Source: GCA-2726865 sp050053595
Lineage (GTDB): Archaea > Thermoproteota > Bathyarchaeia > TCS64
Assembly (NCBI GenBank): GCA_050053595.1
Contig: JASFTK010000009.1
Coordinates: 1-28,732, forward strand
Length of the DNA stretch: 28,732 nucleotides
Reading direction: 5' to 3'
Positions 15,278 through 22,240 of the stretch are shown piece after piece. Made by a program: the position numbers and the translations under genes. The notes beneath the pieces were generated by a model. It had not been told where the DNA came from and did no database searches. It was given only the letters and a program-made list of their open reading frames with translations. The stretch's first letter is position 1, and the number at the start of each line of letters is the position of its first letter.

Positions 15278-16525
15278 ATGCAGAGGGTAAAAGTCAGGGT
15301 CAATGAACACTATGGGGATGACCTGATCCCCCTGGAGTTCCCTGATGGATGGGAGGTCCATATGGCGGAGATGGCGTGTCACAGCTCCAAGGCGATGACC
15401 GACGAGGAGATCAGGGACGCTTTGGACAACACGGTGGGATCCGCCAACATCGAAGAGCAGGCAAGGGGCAAGAGAGGGAGGATTGTGGTGACCTGCGATG
15501 ATCTATCCCGCCCCACCCCCGCTGGCAGAGTCTTCCCGTTCATCATTGAGAGCCTCCACGAGGCGGGGGTCTCAGACGACCAGATCTTCGTCCTGGGCTC
15601 CTTCGGTTGCCACCACCCGATGAACCTCGATGCCTTCGCCAAGAAACTCGGGGACTGGGTTGTCGAGAAGTATGACTGCATCAACCACAACCCCTTCTTC
15701 AACCACAAGAATCTTGGCAGGACCAGCAGTGGGACCCCCCTCAAAGTCAACAAGGAGTTCGCCGACGCCGACCTCCGGATCTGCATCTCGGGGGTCAAGA
15801 AGCACCGGTGGGCAGGGGCTGGAGGAGGGGGGAAGGCGATCCTCCCAGGGGTCTCATCCATCGAGTCCATCCTCTACAACCACAGCATCATCGAGGGGCG
15901 CCGACCTGAGGGTCGGCGGATCTGGTGGATAAAGGACAACCCTGAGAGGCTGGATATGCAAGAGTGCGCCAGGATGGCGGACCTCAACGTATCAGTGAAC
16001 TGTGTCTACGATGGGAGCCGTCAGCTCATAGATCTGTATGCTGGGGATGTCGATGACGCTTGGAGGGAGGCAGTTAAGGCCTGTTATAAAGCTCACCACA
16101 CAGAGACCGCTCCAAAGTCCGACGTAGTGGTGGTAAACTCCTATCCTCAGGCAGACCAAGACATCGACTGGTGGGGGGCACAAGCATCCCTGAAGGGAGG
16201 AGGGACCGCTATAGGCGTCCACCACTTCAGATTAGGCAGGGCTCTCCTCCACTACAGGGCAGAGCAGATGGGAGCTCCTTGGACCCGGACCCAGGGATAC
16301 CACCAGAGACGGTGGCCCGTCGAGGCGGCGGAGAATACCCTCATCTATATAGACAGACCCTCAAAACACCAGGCCTTGACCTACGACGATAAGGTCGAAT
16401 GGCTCACCGACTGGAACATCATCCTGGGCCAGCTGAGGGAAACCCATGGAGAGGATGCCACCGCCTCAGTCTACCCCTGCGGGAAGCTCCAGTTCGACTC
16501 CGAAGAGAGTCCTCTGGAGATCTAG
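15278..16525 (+). CDS. larA: LarA-family nickel-pincer racemase
   Basis: This 415-aa member of the lactate racemase catalytic family has the key positions, each about two residues beyond characterised LarA: DDLSRPTP (D74/D75, R78), CHHP (H112/H113), KKHRWAGAGGGGKAILPG with H176 and cofactor-lysine K186, and H202 in YNH for nickel. The family uses a nickel-pincer nucleotide and racemises or epimerises 2-hydroxy acids; many archaeal members have substrates other than lactate. LarB, LarC and LarE, which make the cofactor, are not in this window. It is divergent from the FBP aldolase/phosphatase gene and its stop codon shares the palindrome CTAG with the convergent trmO-like gene. Confidence 0.88.
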   Translation: MQRVKVRVNEHYGDDLIPLEFPDGWEVHMAEMACHSSKAMTDEEIRDALDNTVGSANIEEQARGKRGRIVVTCDDLSRPTPAGRVFPFIIESLHEAGVSDDQIFVLGSFGCHHPMNLDAFAKKLGDWVVEKYDCINHNPFFNHKNLGRTSSGTPLKVNKEFADADLRICISGVKKHRWAGAGGGGKAILPGVSSIESILYNHSIIEGRRPEGRRIWWIKDNPERLDMQECARMADLNVSVNCVYDGSRQLIDLYAGDVDDAWREAVKACYKAHHTETAPKSDVVVVNSYPQADQDIDWWGAQASLKGGGTAIGVHHFRLGRALLHYRAEQMGAPWTRTQGYHQRRWPVEAAENTLIYIDRPSKHQALTYDDKVEWLTDWNIILGQLRETHGEDATASVYPCGKLQFDSEESPLEI

Positions 16526-16953
16526 GTGGGAGGCCCCCGTCCCGACCAATCAGGGGTCTCGGCCTCAGGGACCATATCTCCCCGGGGGGAATAGGGCTTG
16601 ATATCGACGACTGGAGAGCCCTCAAAGGCGTCCAACCCCGAGACCTCAAGCTTACATCTATCCACCCCCTCCAACTCCACCACTGTGAGCCCGATGGGGT
16701 TGGGCCTCGACGGGCTACGACAGGCAAAAACCCCTGTGAGGGGCGCACCGTCGTGCCGGGGGGGAGTTACACGGAGGGTCCGCCGGTGCCCCTCATCATC
16801 CCTCAGATGAAACCAGTAAAGTACGATGAGATGGGAATAGCCCTCGATCCCCAAGAGAGCCTGGCAGAACTCCGGGTAGACTCGGATGCGCGATGGATCC
16901 CCAGCCGACTCGACCACCCCGATGAATCTCACCTCGCCCTTGTCCTCAACCAT
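16522..16953 (-). CDS. trmO: TrmO-family tRNA methyltransferase (TsaA/YaeB)
   Basis: This 143-aa SAM-dependent enzyme belongs to the UPF0066/TrmO family, which N6-methylates t6A37 in threonine tRNA. Clear motifs are FIGVVESAGDPS, GIEGYSHLIVLYWFH, GVFACRSPSRPNPIGLTVVEL and GLDAFEGSPVVDIKPYSPRGD. The frame runs back to ATG 16995, but a TATA-like GGTTATATCG (16977-16988 on the minus strand) lies within that extension. ATG 16953, about 29 bases beyond its centre, begins MVEDKGEVRFIGV and gives the family's usual N terminus. The archaeal members are short and lack the bacterial C-terminal extension. Its stop overlaps that of the larA-like gene by three bases. Confidence 0.85.
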   Translation of the reverse strand: MVEDKGEVRFIGVVESAGDPSRIRVYPEFCQALLGIEGYSHLIVLYWFHLRDDEGHRRTLRVTPPRHDGAPLTGVFACRSPSRPNPIGLTVVELEGVDRCKLEVSGLDAFEGSPVVDIKPYSPRGDMVPEAETPDWSGRGPPT

Positions 16954-16976
16954 ATCATTGGTAGAAGGGCACCTGA

Positions 16977-16988
16977 CGATATAACCGC
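16977..16988 (-). promoter_or_regulatory. TATA box deciding the TrmO start
   Basis: The minus strand reads GCGGTTATATCG about 29 bases (centre) before ATG 16953, giving a transcript start at or near that codon. The longer frame from 16995 would have the box inside the coding sequence. Confidence 0.45.
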
Positions 16989-17082
16989 TTCCCAAACCTG
17001 AACCGACGAGGGCTTTTGGAACCTCTCCTTGGGATACAGGGGGAGGAGCACTCTGGTTAAAATTAGTCTCTTTTCACGAGAG

Positions 17083-17092
17083 AAGATATATC
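17083..17092 (+). promoter_or_regulatory. TATA-like box upstream of the 54-aa gene
   Basis: GAAGATATATCTG lies about 40 bases before ATG 17129. It would start a transcript near 17113, leaving a short leader that contains the GAGGTGGAG ribosome site. Confidence 0.4.
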
Positions 17093-17128
17093 TGAGGCGG
17101 TTTGGTTGCTTGAGGTGGAGGCTTCCGT

Positions 17129-17293
17129 ATGAGCGAGGAACTGGAAGAGACCAAGAAGGCCATCGATGAGAAGGACGCCAAGTGGAAAGCCGAGAAGACT
17201 ACCCTCTCGGAGCTATCCCCTGAGGAGAGGAAGAAACGCCTAGGCCTCGAACCCACTGAGGAAGAACTCGAGATCCTCAAGAAGAAAAAGTAA
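17129..17293 (+). CDS. stand-alone peptidase-prodomain-like small protein
   Basis: This is a 54-aa, highly charged protein, MSEELEETKKAIDEKDAKW... ending LEILKKKK. The ribosome site GAGGTGGAG (17112-17120) is 8 bases before the ATG. Residues 11-48 align without gaps to residues 14-51 of the C1A peptidase encoded at 17747-18880. By hand count 22 of 38 positions are identical, including AI-EK-A-W, T-LS, S-EE, RLGL and PTE-ELE. In the peptidase that stretch lies before the catalytic domain, where papain-family propeptides sit. Both copies are also followed by a KKKK run. I infer a trans-acting inhibitor, chaperone or targeting partner of the peptidase. The family itself I do not recognise. It is convergent with the 128-aa gene. 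Confidence 0.8.
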   Translation: MSEELEETKKAIDEKDAKWKAEKTTLSELSPEERKKRLGLEPTEEELEILKKKK

Positions 17294-17335
17294 ACTGGCA
17301 GACCTATCAAACCCGCTATCCGCCTTTATCAGTCC

Positions 17336-17344
17336 AAAAAAAAA
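17336..17344 (-). terminator. nine-T terminator of the peptidase operon
   Basis: On the minus strand CCC is followed by nine T, starting about 10 bases past the stop of the 128-aa gene at 17354. It lies between the two convergent genes. Confidence 0.6.
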
Positions 17345-17353
17345 GGGTATGTT

Positions 17354-17740
17354 TTAGAACTTTTTCCAACACCGGGCGAAGTTTATCCTGCTGTTGGACC
17401 ACCAGACATCGAGCCTGTCGGCCTTCATGACGACCTCGGCTATCCCCGCTACTTGGGCGTCCGTGATAGGTCTGTGCCTCCAACGGCCACCAGCGTATGC
17501 CCAGAGGGTCCTGACGTTGGAGGTGAACGAGTAGTCCACCAGGGCGTAGGAAGCGGTTCCGCTAGCAGCAGCCGCTATCCCGAGCACCTGGACCAGTTGG
17601 GGTTGCTCTCCATAGACCTCCTTCATAGCCTCAGCCAGCTCAGGTTCAAACGCTATCATAGGTTCGATCCTCTCCTCGACGCCGGCGTACAGCTTCTCCG
17701 CCTCGGCCTCTAGCTCTTTCATTATCTCTTCTTCACTCAT
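17354..17740 (-). CDS. 128-aa protein sharing the C-terminal module of the adjacent C1A peptidase
   Basis: The N-terminal half (1-50) is acidic and helical (MSEEEIMKELEAEAEKLYAG, then EPELAEAMKEVYGEQPQ). A small-residue stretch LGIAAAASGTASY follows. Residues about 66-128 form a tryptophan-rich module (LVDYSFTSNVRTLWAYAGGRWRHR-ITDAQVAGIAE--MKA...WW-S-I-F-R) nearly identical to residues 317-377 of the peptidase. The 92-bp core of the two copies is about 89% identical. No membrane or signal segment is convincing. The gene begins 6 bp after the peptidase stop, with GGTGTGATC as ribosome site, so they form one operon. I do not recognise the family. It could be a substrate, a docking partner or a decoy. 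Confidence 0.8.
   Translation of the reverse strand: MSEEEIMKELEAEAEKLYAGVEERIEPMIAFEPELAEAMKEVYGEQPQLVQVLGIAAAASGTASYALVDYSFTSNVRTLWAYAGGRWRHRPITDAQVAGIAEVVMKADRLDVWWSNSRINFARCWKKF
17451..17542. repeat. copy A of 92-bp duplicated segment
   Basis: This ungapped segment matches copy B at 17841-17932, with about 10 differences counted by eye. It encodes the core of the tryptophan-rich C-terminal module of the 128-aa protein. The distance between copies is 390 bp. Confidence 0.85.
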
Positions 17741-17746
17741 TTCCGA

Positions 17747-18880
17747 TCACACCTTCCGTGCTCTAACGAAAGTTATCGTGCTGTCCCTCCACCAGATGTG
17801 GATCTTCGCAGCTTTCATCAGCAATTCTGCGATGCCCGCCACTTGGGCGTCGGTGATGCGCCTGTGCCTCCAACGGCCACCGGCATAGGCCCAGAGGGTC
17901 CTGACATTGGAGGTGAAAGAGTAGTCGACCAGAAGGTACTGGGCGTCTGCGTGGCCTCTGGCTCTTGCTACGACCATGTTCCACATTCCAAAGACATCTT
18001 GGATGCCACACTCTCCGTACTTTATGCGGAACCAGCCCCTCTGACCACCGTCGGCTTCTCCCCAGCCTGTCCCCCAGCTGTTCTTGCAGATCCAGCATCC
18101 GTCCTGTTCACTGTATCCCACGACTGCTACACAGTGGTAGCCCGCTAGACCCCCGCTGACATGCTCGTAGATCCCGCCTGCGTAGCTGAAGAAGTCCTGG
18201 TAGACGGCCATGCCTGTGATCTGGGGGCCGTTCTCAACGATGTTCTTTTTCATCTGGTCTACATCCTTGGTGTTGCTCCAACTGGGGATCTTCGTGTGGT
18301 CTATCCGGTTCCTCCAGTCGCTGCATGTTGTACACGATCTAGTCTGTAACCCTTTCGAGTAGGGGAAGCAGGCCTCGTCGGGCACACCGTTTGCTTGGAG
18401 GTAATTGCATGCATGGTTCATATGCCAGCCGTTACAGCTCCCTCCACCACAGAATAGGAGGTGAGCCTCGGAGAGATCGATGCTCTTGTTGGGGTCTTGG
18501 TAGGTCCTTATCCTGAGGAGGGCCTCAAGGGCGGCCACAGTTCCAAAGGCTACACAGGATCCACAACCGTCCTGGTCCCTGATGGGGGTCGTCCAGTTTA
18601 TCCCGTTGACGTCACGCCAGTCCCATTTTGAGGGGAGCCCTGCGGGTCCAGGGTTTGACGACTTTTTCTTCTTACCGCTGGAGGTCTTGGATCCCTGTGG
18701 CTTGTCTAAGCCCAGCTCTGTTGATAGCTCCAACTCAGTTTCAGTAGGCATCAGCCCAAGCCTCTGCATCTTCTCCTCAGCCGACATCAATGAGAGGCTG
18801 GTCACTGCGGGCTCCCAAGCAGCTCCTTTCTCCTCTATCGCTGATTGCAGTGTATCCAGTGAGAACTCTTCTTCATCCAT
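17747..18880 (-). CDS. papain-family (C1A) cysteine peptidase with N-terminal prodomain and C-terminal module
   Basis: This is a 377-aa protein. Residues 13-52 form a short prodomain (AIEEKGAAW...EEKMQRLGLMPTE), followed by a Ser/Lys-rich linker (65-80). The C1A catalytic domain spans about 82-308: Q103 oxyanion glutamine, C109 nucleophile in GCGSCVAF, H249 in GYHCVAVVGY and N267 in CKNSWGTGWGE, all spaced as in papain. The usual Trp after the nucleophile is Val. Residues 317-377 are the tryptophan-rich module repeated in the downstream 128-aa protein. The N terminus MDEEEF has no signal peptide, so the enzyme appears cytosolic, which is unusual for this family. Twelve cysteines lie in the region 106-291, including CTTC at 183-186. 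It is first gene of a two-gene operon. Confidence 0.93.
   Translation of the reverse strand: MDEEEFSLDTLQSAIEEKGAAWEPAVTSLSLMSAEEKMQRLGLMPTETELELSTELGLDKPQGSKTSSGKKKKSSNPGPAGLPSKWDWRDVNGINWTTPIRDQDGCGSCVAFGTVAALEALLRIRTYQDPNKSIDLSEAHLLFCGGGSCNGWHMNHACNYLQANGVPDEACFPYSKGLQTRSCTTCSDWRNRIDHTKIPSWSNTKDVDQMKKNIVENGPQITGMAVYQDFFSYAGGIYEHVSGGLAGYHCVAVVGYSEQDGCWICKNSWGTGWGEADGGQRGWFRIKYGECGIQDVFGMWNMVVARARGHADAQYLLVDYSFTSNVRTLWAYAGGRWRHRRITDAQVAGIAELLMKAAKIHIWWRDSTITFVRARKV
17841..17932. repeat. copy B of 92-bp duplicated segment
   Basis: This segment lies inside the peptidase gene and encodes the core of its C-terminal module. It is collinear with 17451-17542 and on the same strand. The high DNA identity, including silent positions, indicates a recent duplication or continuing gene conversion. 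Confidence 0.85.
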
Positions 18881-18994
18881 GTGGTTTATTGTTAATGTAA
18901 AGTTTGGAAAACTCCAGCGTCACCATCGTCATCGACATCGTTCCACAGTCATCTTTAATTGGATGGATGAGGGATCTCGAGAAACCAAGGTGGT

Positions 18995-20155
18995 ATGATG
19001 TCCAAGGTATCATTAGTCAAGGGTTCAACAGACCAAGGAATCCCGGGGATGGTGAGGAAGGCAGTCGATCTCATCGGGGGCTTCGAGCAGATCATCGATG
19101 GAGGCGACACCGTCGCCCTGAAGCCCAATATTCTCACAGGGAAGCTCTCCGGACCGGGTGTGACCACCGATCCCAGGATCGTCGAGGCCGTCATCACCCT
19201 CGTCCAAGAGGCGGGAGCCGGGGAGGCGTTGGTTGTGGAGGGTTCCGGTTATGGGGTACCAACCTCTGAGGCCCTGGAGATGGCTGGGATGAAGGGGGTA
19301 GCCCAGAGGAATGGGGCGGGTCTGGTGGATGTGGATATGGACGGCGTGGTCGAAGTGGAGGTACCTGACCCCCTCATCCTCGACCGGATCCCCGTCTCCC
19401 GGAGTTTCTACAATGCCGATGTCAAGATCAATCTCCCCGTTATGAAGACCCACGACCAGCTCCTGATGACCCTTGGCATGAAGAACATGAAGGGCGTTAT
19501 ACAGAAACCCACCAAACGCCTATTCCACAGGATAGGCCTGGCTAAAGCTGTCGTCGACCTCAATAAAGCGGTCCCCCTCGACCTCACTGTCGTCGATGCC
19601 ATCCACGCCATGGAAGGTCTCGGCCCCAGCTACGGCAACGTTTTCGAGATGGACATGGTCATGGCGAGTACGGATGTCTACGCCCTCGATGTCGTAGGGG
19701 CTTGGGTGATGGGCATTGAACCCAGGGAGCTGGAGTACCTGAAGTACGCCACAGGGCAGGGCCTGGTCTCCCTTGACGGCACGGGCATCGAGGTTTTGGG
19801 GGAGCGGGTTGAAGCTGTCTCTAGGCGATTCGAGAGACCTCCCATGGACCTCTCTCCCCGTGAAGGCGTCACCGTCATCGAGGCGGGGGCCTGCAGCGCC
19901 TGCCGCGGTACAATCAGGAGCGTCTACCATGACCTTGAGAACATGGAGGTCATGGACAGGGTCCAAGGGCTCACCATGCTCGTCGGACCTCATGCAGAGC
20001 TCCCAGAGGACTTGGAAGGTGCGCCCCTTATAATGGGGGTCTGCCTCCAACACCTCAAAGACGAGGGGCGATATGTGGTCGGCTGCCCTCCCAACAATGA
20101 CAAGATGAGGGAGGCCATCATGGAGCTCTCGGGCATTGAGCCACCTGCAGGTTGA
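18995..20155 (+). CDS. DUF362 domain protein
   Basis: This is a 386-aa protein with the DUF362 core: GDTVALKPNILTG, TDPRIVEAVITLVQEAGA, VVEGSGYG, ADVKINLPVMKTHDQLLMTLGMKNMKGVI, and LTVVDAIHAMEGLGPSYG. The family is of uncertain function and often occurs with iron-sulfur proteins. The C-terminal third has cysteines (GACSACRG, GVCLQHL, GCPPNN) that could bind metal, but no ferredoxin domain is fused. GGTGGT precedes the ATG and a CTTTAATTG box is about 40 bases upstream. The gene shares a 114-bp divergent gap with the peptidase operon and is followed after 6 bp by the HD gene, so the two are co-transcribed. Confidence 0.88.
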   Translation: MMSKVSLVKGSTDQGIPGMVRKAVDLIGGFEQIIDGGDTVALKPNILTGKLSGPGVTTDPRIVEAVITLVQEAGAGEALVVEGSGYGVPTSEALEMAGMKGVAQRNGAGLVDVDMDGVVEVEVPDPLILDRIPVSRSFYNADVKINLPVMKTHDQLLMTLGMKNMKGVIQKPTKRLFHRIGLAKAVVDLNKAVPLDLTVVDAIHAMEGLGPSYGNVFEMDMVMASTDVYALDVVGAWVMGIEPRELEYLKYATGQGLVSLDGTGIEVLGERVEAVSRRFERPPMDLSPREGVTVIEAGACSACRGTIRSVYHDLENMEVMDRVQGLTMLVGPHAELPEDLEGAPLIMGVCLQHLKDEGRYVVGCPPNNDKMREAIMELSGIEPPAG

Positions 20156-20161
20156 GGTAAA

Positions 20162-20719
20162 TTGCCAGGGACAAGGGATCAGGAGAAGATACTCGACTTC
20201 CTGAAAGAAGCGGGGCGGCTAAAGAAGCTCCCACGGACTGGCTGGACTCAATCGGGGGTGGAGGACCCTGAATCGGTGGCGGACCACACCTTCAGGACGA
20301 CCCTCATATCCCTCATCATCTCTGACCTCCAAGGCCTCAACTCCGACAAGGCCGTCAGGATGGCTCTCCTCCACGACCTAGCTGAGATCGAGGTAGGTGA
20401 TCTAACCCCCAACCAAAAGGAGGGGATGGAGGGAGACCATATCCTCGCTGAGGACCGCGCCATGGAGGACCTCCTATCAATACTGCCAGACGATATCGTT
20501 GAGATCTACACGGAGACTTGGAAGGAGTACAGGCGAGGCGATTCCCCTGAGGCCCGTCTTGTGGCCGGGGCTGACCGGCTGGAGATGCTCATCCAGGCCC
20601 AAGAATACACTGAAGAGGGGGTCGACCCTCCCTGTCTGGCACATTTCTGGGAGACGGAGATAAAGGGAGGGGTGGTCTCGGATCTAGCTGAGGCTTTGAG
20701 AAAAAAGAGGGGGATATGA
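20162..20719 (+). CDS. HD-domain phosphohydrolase (YfbR/HDDC2-like)
   Basis: This is a 185-aa HD hydrolase with the metal and catalytic set H42 (VADHTFR), H71-D72 (LLHDLAEIEVGD), E75 and D138 (AGADRLEML). Members such as E. coli YfbR and human HDDC2 are deoxynucleoside 5'-monophosphatases; the same activity is likely but unproven. Residue count fits the family. The start is TTG 20162, with TGAGGT at 20153-20158 overlapping the stop of the DUF362 gene, so translation is coupled. It ends one base before the stop of the convergent U32-like gene. Confidence 0.88.
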   Translation: MPGTRDQEKILDFLKEAGRLKKLPRTGWTQSGVEDPESVADHTFRTTLISLIISDLQGLNSDKAVRMALLHDLAEIEVGDLTPNQKEGMEGDHILAEDRAMEDLLSILPDDIVEIYTETWKEYRRGDSPEARLVAGADRLEMLIQAQEYTEEGVDPPCLAHFWETEIKGGVVSDLAEALRKKRGI

Positions 20720-20720
20720 G

Positions 20721-21665
20721 TTAGGGCATCTGCCTGACCCGTTTAGGTATCGCAAGATCCGGGGCGCCTACCTTCGACAGCTTTGCCTCCGGCAGGTTCT
20801 CCTGCACCAGATCTATGAGCTTCTCGGCGTAGACCACCTTATCCCGGGCTAGCTTCTCAAGACCAGCTCCCCAGGGCTTGTATAGGGCCCCAGCGCTTGG
20901 CCCCGGCTCGATCTTGAAGTAGCACGGTGAGCAGAGTCGGGTCATCTCTGGGGCTTCGTATATCCTGTTGAAACCTCCCCAGGCGTCGAAGAGCCAGATA
21001 TGGAGGTCTAGGGGTATGTCGATGGCGCTCCGGATGGCTGAGAGCTGGGGGAGGGTGAGGTCCCCCACCGGGTTGAAGGTGTCAGCCCCCAGGGACTCCA
21101 GGACCTTGGCTCCAGCCGGGTTGGCGTGACCAGCGAATATGGAGAGCTTGAAGACCGTCTCCCGGGGGATCTTCCCCGCCTCTCTCAGCCGATTGACTGT
21201 GTAGAGCCCCCCTTCTCCGACGACGAGGAATCCGTTGAAACCCAGTTCTATGCTGTGGCGGATGTCGTCGACCATCTGGACGAGCCCCTTCATCCCTCGA
21301 TACCGGATGCCGCACATCACCCCCTCAGGGGTGGCGCACTGCCTCCCGATGTCCCATGGCGCCCGGGGGCCCGGGGTGAGGATTACCTCAAGCTTCGCGT
21401 CGTGGGCTACCTGGGCGAACTCTTCAAGCTCCTCGTCGCTGAGGAGGGTTGAGCCCATCACCGTGCTGATGAGCCGGTGAACGGGGACATCCCGCTTGTC
21501 CATCTCGTCTACTAGGGCGTTGAGCACTGAGAGCCGCTCGACCCCAGATATCTCTATCCTATAATTTGCTCCATCCGGGAAGGTTAGCCCTGATGTGGGC
21601 AGGTGGTAGGCATCGCCTTCCGGAAGTCCTATCTCAGCCAGCATCTTGGCTGTCTTCCGGATCAT
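20721..21665 (-). CDS. TIM-barrel protein similar to U32-family peptidases
   Basis: This is a 314-aa protein with alternating strand-helix pattern of a TIM barrel: YRIEISGVERLSVLNALV, LEVILTPGPRAPWD, GFNGFLVVGEGGLYTVNRL, FKLSIFAGHANPAGAKVLESLGADTFNPVGDLTLPQLSAI, and LDLHIWLFDAWGGFNRIYEAPEMTRLCSPCYFKIEPG. The last two blocks resemble bacterial proteins annotated as U32-family peptidases of unknown substrate. Cysteines in QCATPEGVMCG and RLCSPC could bind a metal or cluster. The ATG at 21665 is 35-40 bases from a GTTAAATAGG box. No operon partner is seen on its strand. Confidence 0.65.
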   Translation of the reverse strand: MIRKTAKMLAEIGLPEGDAYHLPTSGLTFPDGANYRIEISGVERLSVLNALVDEMDKRDVPVHRLISTVMGSTLLSDEELEEFAQVAHDAKLEVILTPGPRAPWDIGRQCATPEGVMCGIRYRGMKGLVQMVDDIRHSIELGFNGFLVVGEGGLYTVNRLREAGKIPRETVFKLSIFAGHANPAGAKVLESLGADTFNPVGDLTLPQLSAIRSAIDIPLDLHIWLFDAWGGFNRIYEAPEMTRLCSPCYFKIEPGPSAGALYKPWGAGLEKLARDKVVYAEKLIDLVQENLPEAKLSKVGAPDLAIPKRVRQMP

Positions 21666-21849
21666 AAGAATCCGCTCTGAATTTGATGAAGACCCTATTT
21701 AACACTACTGGAAAAATGACTGTTGGGAATATTATTTACCTTCTAGGACTTATCCAGCTTTACCGTGAATAGAACGCACTGGGGTATCCGGTAGCTGTGT
21801 GGTAAGTTTTTTGACTACTAGGTAGGATCTTGGATGAGGGATCACCACA

Positions 21850-22125
21850 ATGCGGCGGGCTACTGCCATTAGAGTCGACGACGGAATCTCCATAATCATC
21901 AGGCCCAACACAGTCGTAAAGCTCGCGGGGCTTACCCCGCCCGATAGGGGGACCCCTGAGGCCGCATCTGCCAAGGAGAAATTGGAGGCCCTTGTCTTGG
22001 GGAAGAAGGTCGAGTTCGAGACCCTCCAATGGGATAGGCTGGGCAGGAGTATTGCCAGGGTCAAGGTCGAAGGGATCGACCTCAACGCTGAGATGGCCCG
22101 GTTCATGGGAAGTTCTAGAAAATAG
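21850..22125 (+). CDS. small SNase-like OB-fold protein, catalytic residues mostly lost
   Basis: This 91-aa protein matches the central part of the staphylococcal-nuclease fold: TVVKLAGLTPPDRGTPEAASAKEKLEALVLGKKVEFET, then DRLGRSIARVKVEGIDLNAEM. In active enzymes the first block reads VRLxGIDxPE. Here the Arg is Lys and the Asp and Glu are absent; only the later Arg (LGRSIARV) remains. It is also shorter than a full nuclease. I expect a binding rather than a cutting role. It lies 115 bp before the M24 peptidase gene on the same strand and may share its transcript. Confidence 0.6.
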   Translation: MRRATAIRVDDGISIIIRPNTVVKLAGLTPPDRGTPEAASAKEKLEALVLGKKVEFETLQWDRLGRSIARVKVEGIDLNAEMARFMGSSRK

Positions 22126-22240
22126 TTTTCTGGGGACTTGTTTCTCCGTTTATGGTCGCTGTGTGTTTTGTCGGGGTGCAGTCGCTTCTCTTGATGAGTT
22201 AAGACTATTAACGGAGTCTGGGTTTTGGATATTGAGAACG

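Noticed and set aside
16399..17001. 200-aa plus-strand frame opposite trmO
   Set aside because: It overlaps the end of the larA-like gene and the whole trmO-like gene, both with clear motifs; Pro/Arg-rich shadow.
17354..17740. RiPP precursor matured by the adjacent C1A peptidase
   Set aside because: The small-residue stretch LGIAAAASGTASY suggested a leader cleavage site, but there is no Gly-Gly motif, no transporter and no modifying enzyme. The shared C-terminal module also exists in the peptidase itself. Kept only as a possible substrate.
21992..22240. N-terminal extension of the M24 peptidase to 452 aa
   Set aside because: The extra 83 residues overlap the SNase-like gene, are low-complexity Ser/Arg and lie ahead of the usual family N terminus. 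ATG 22241 is preferred.
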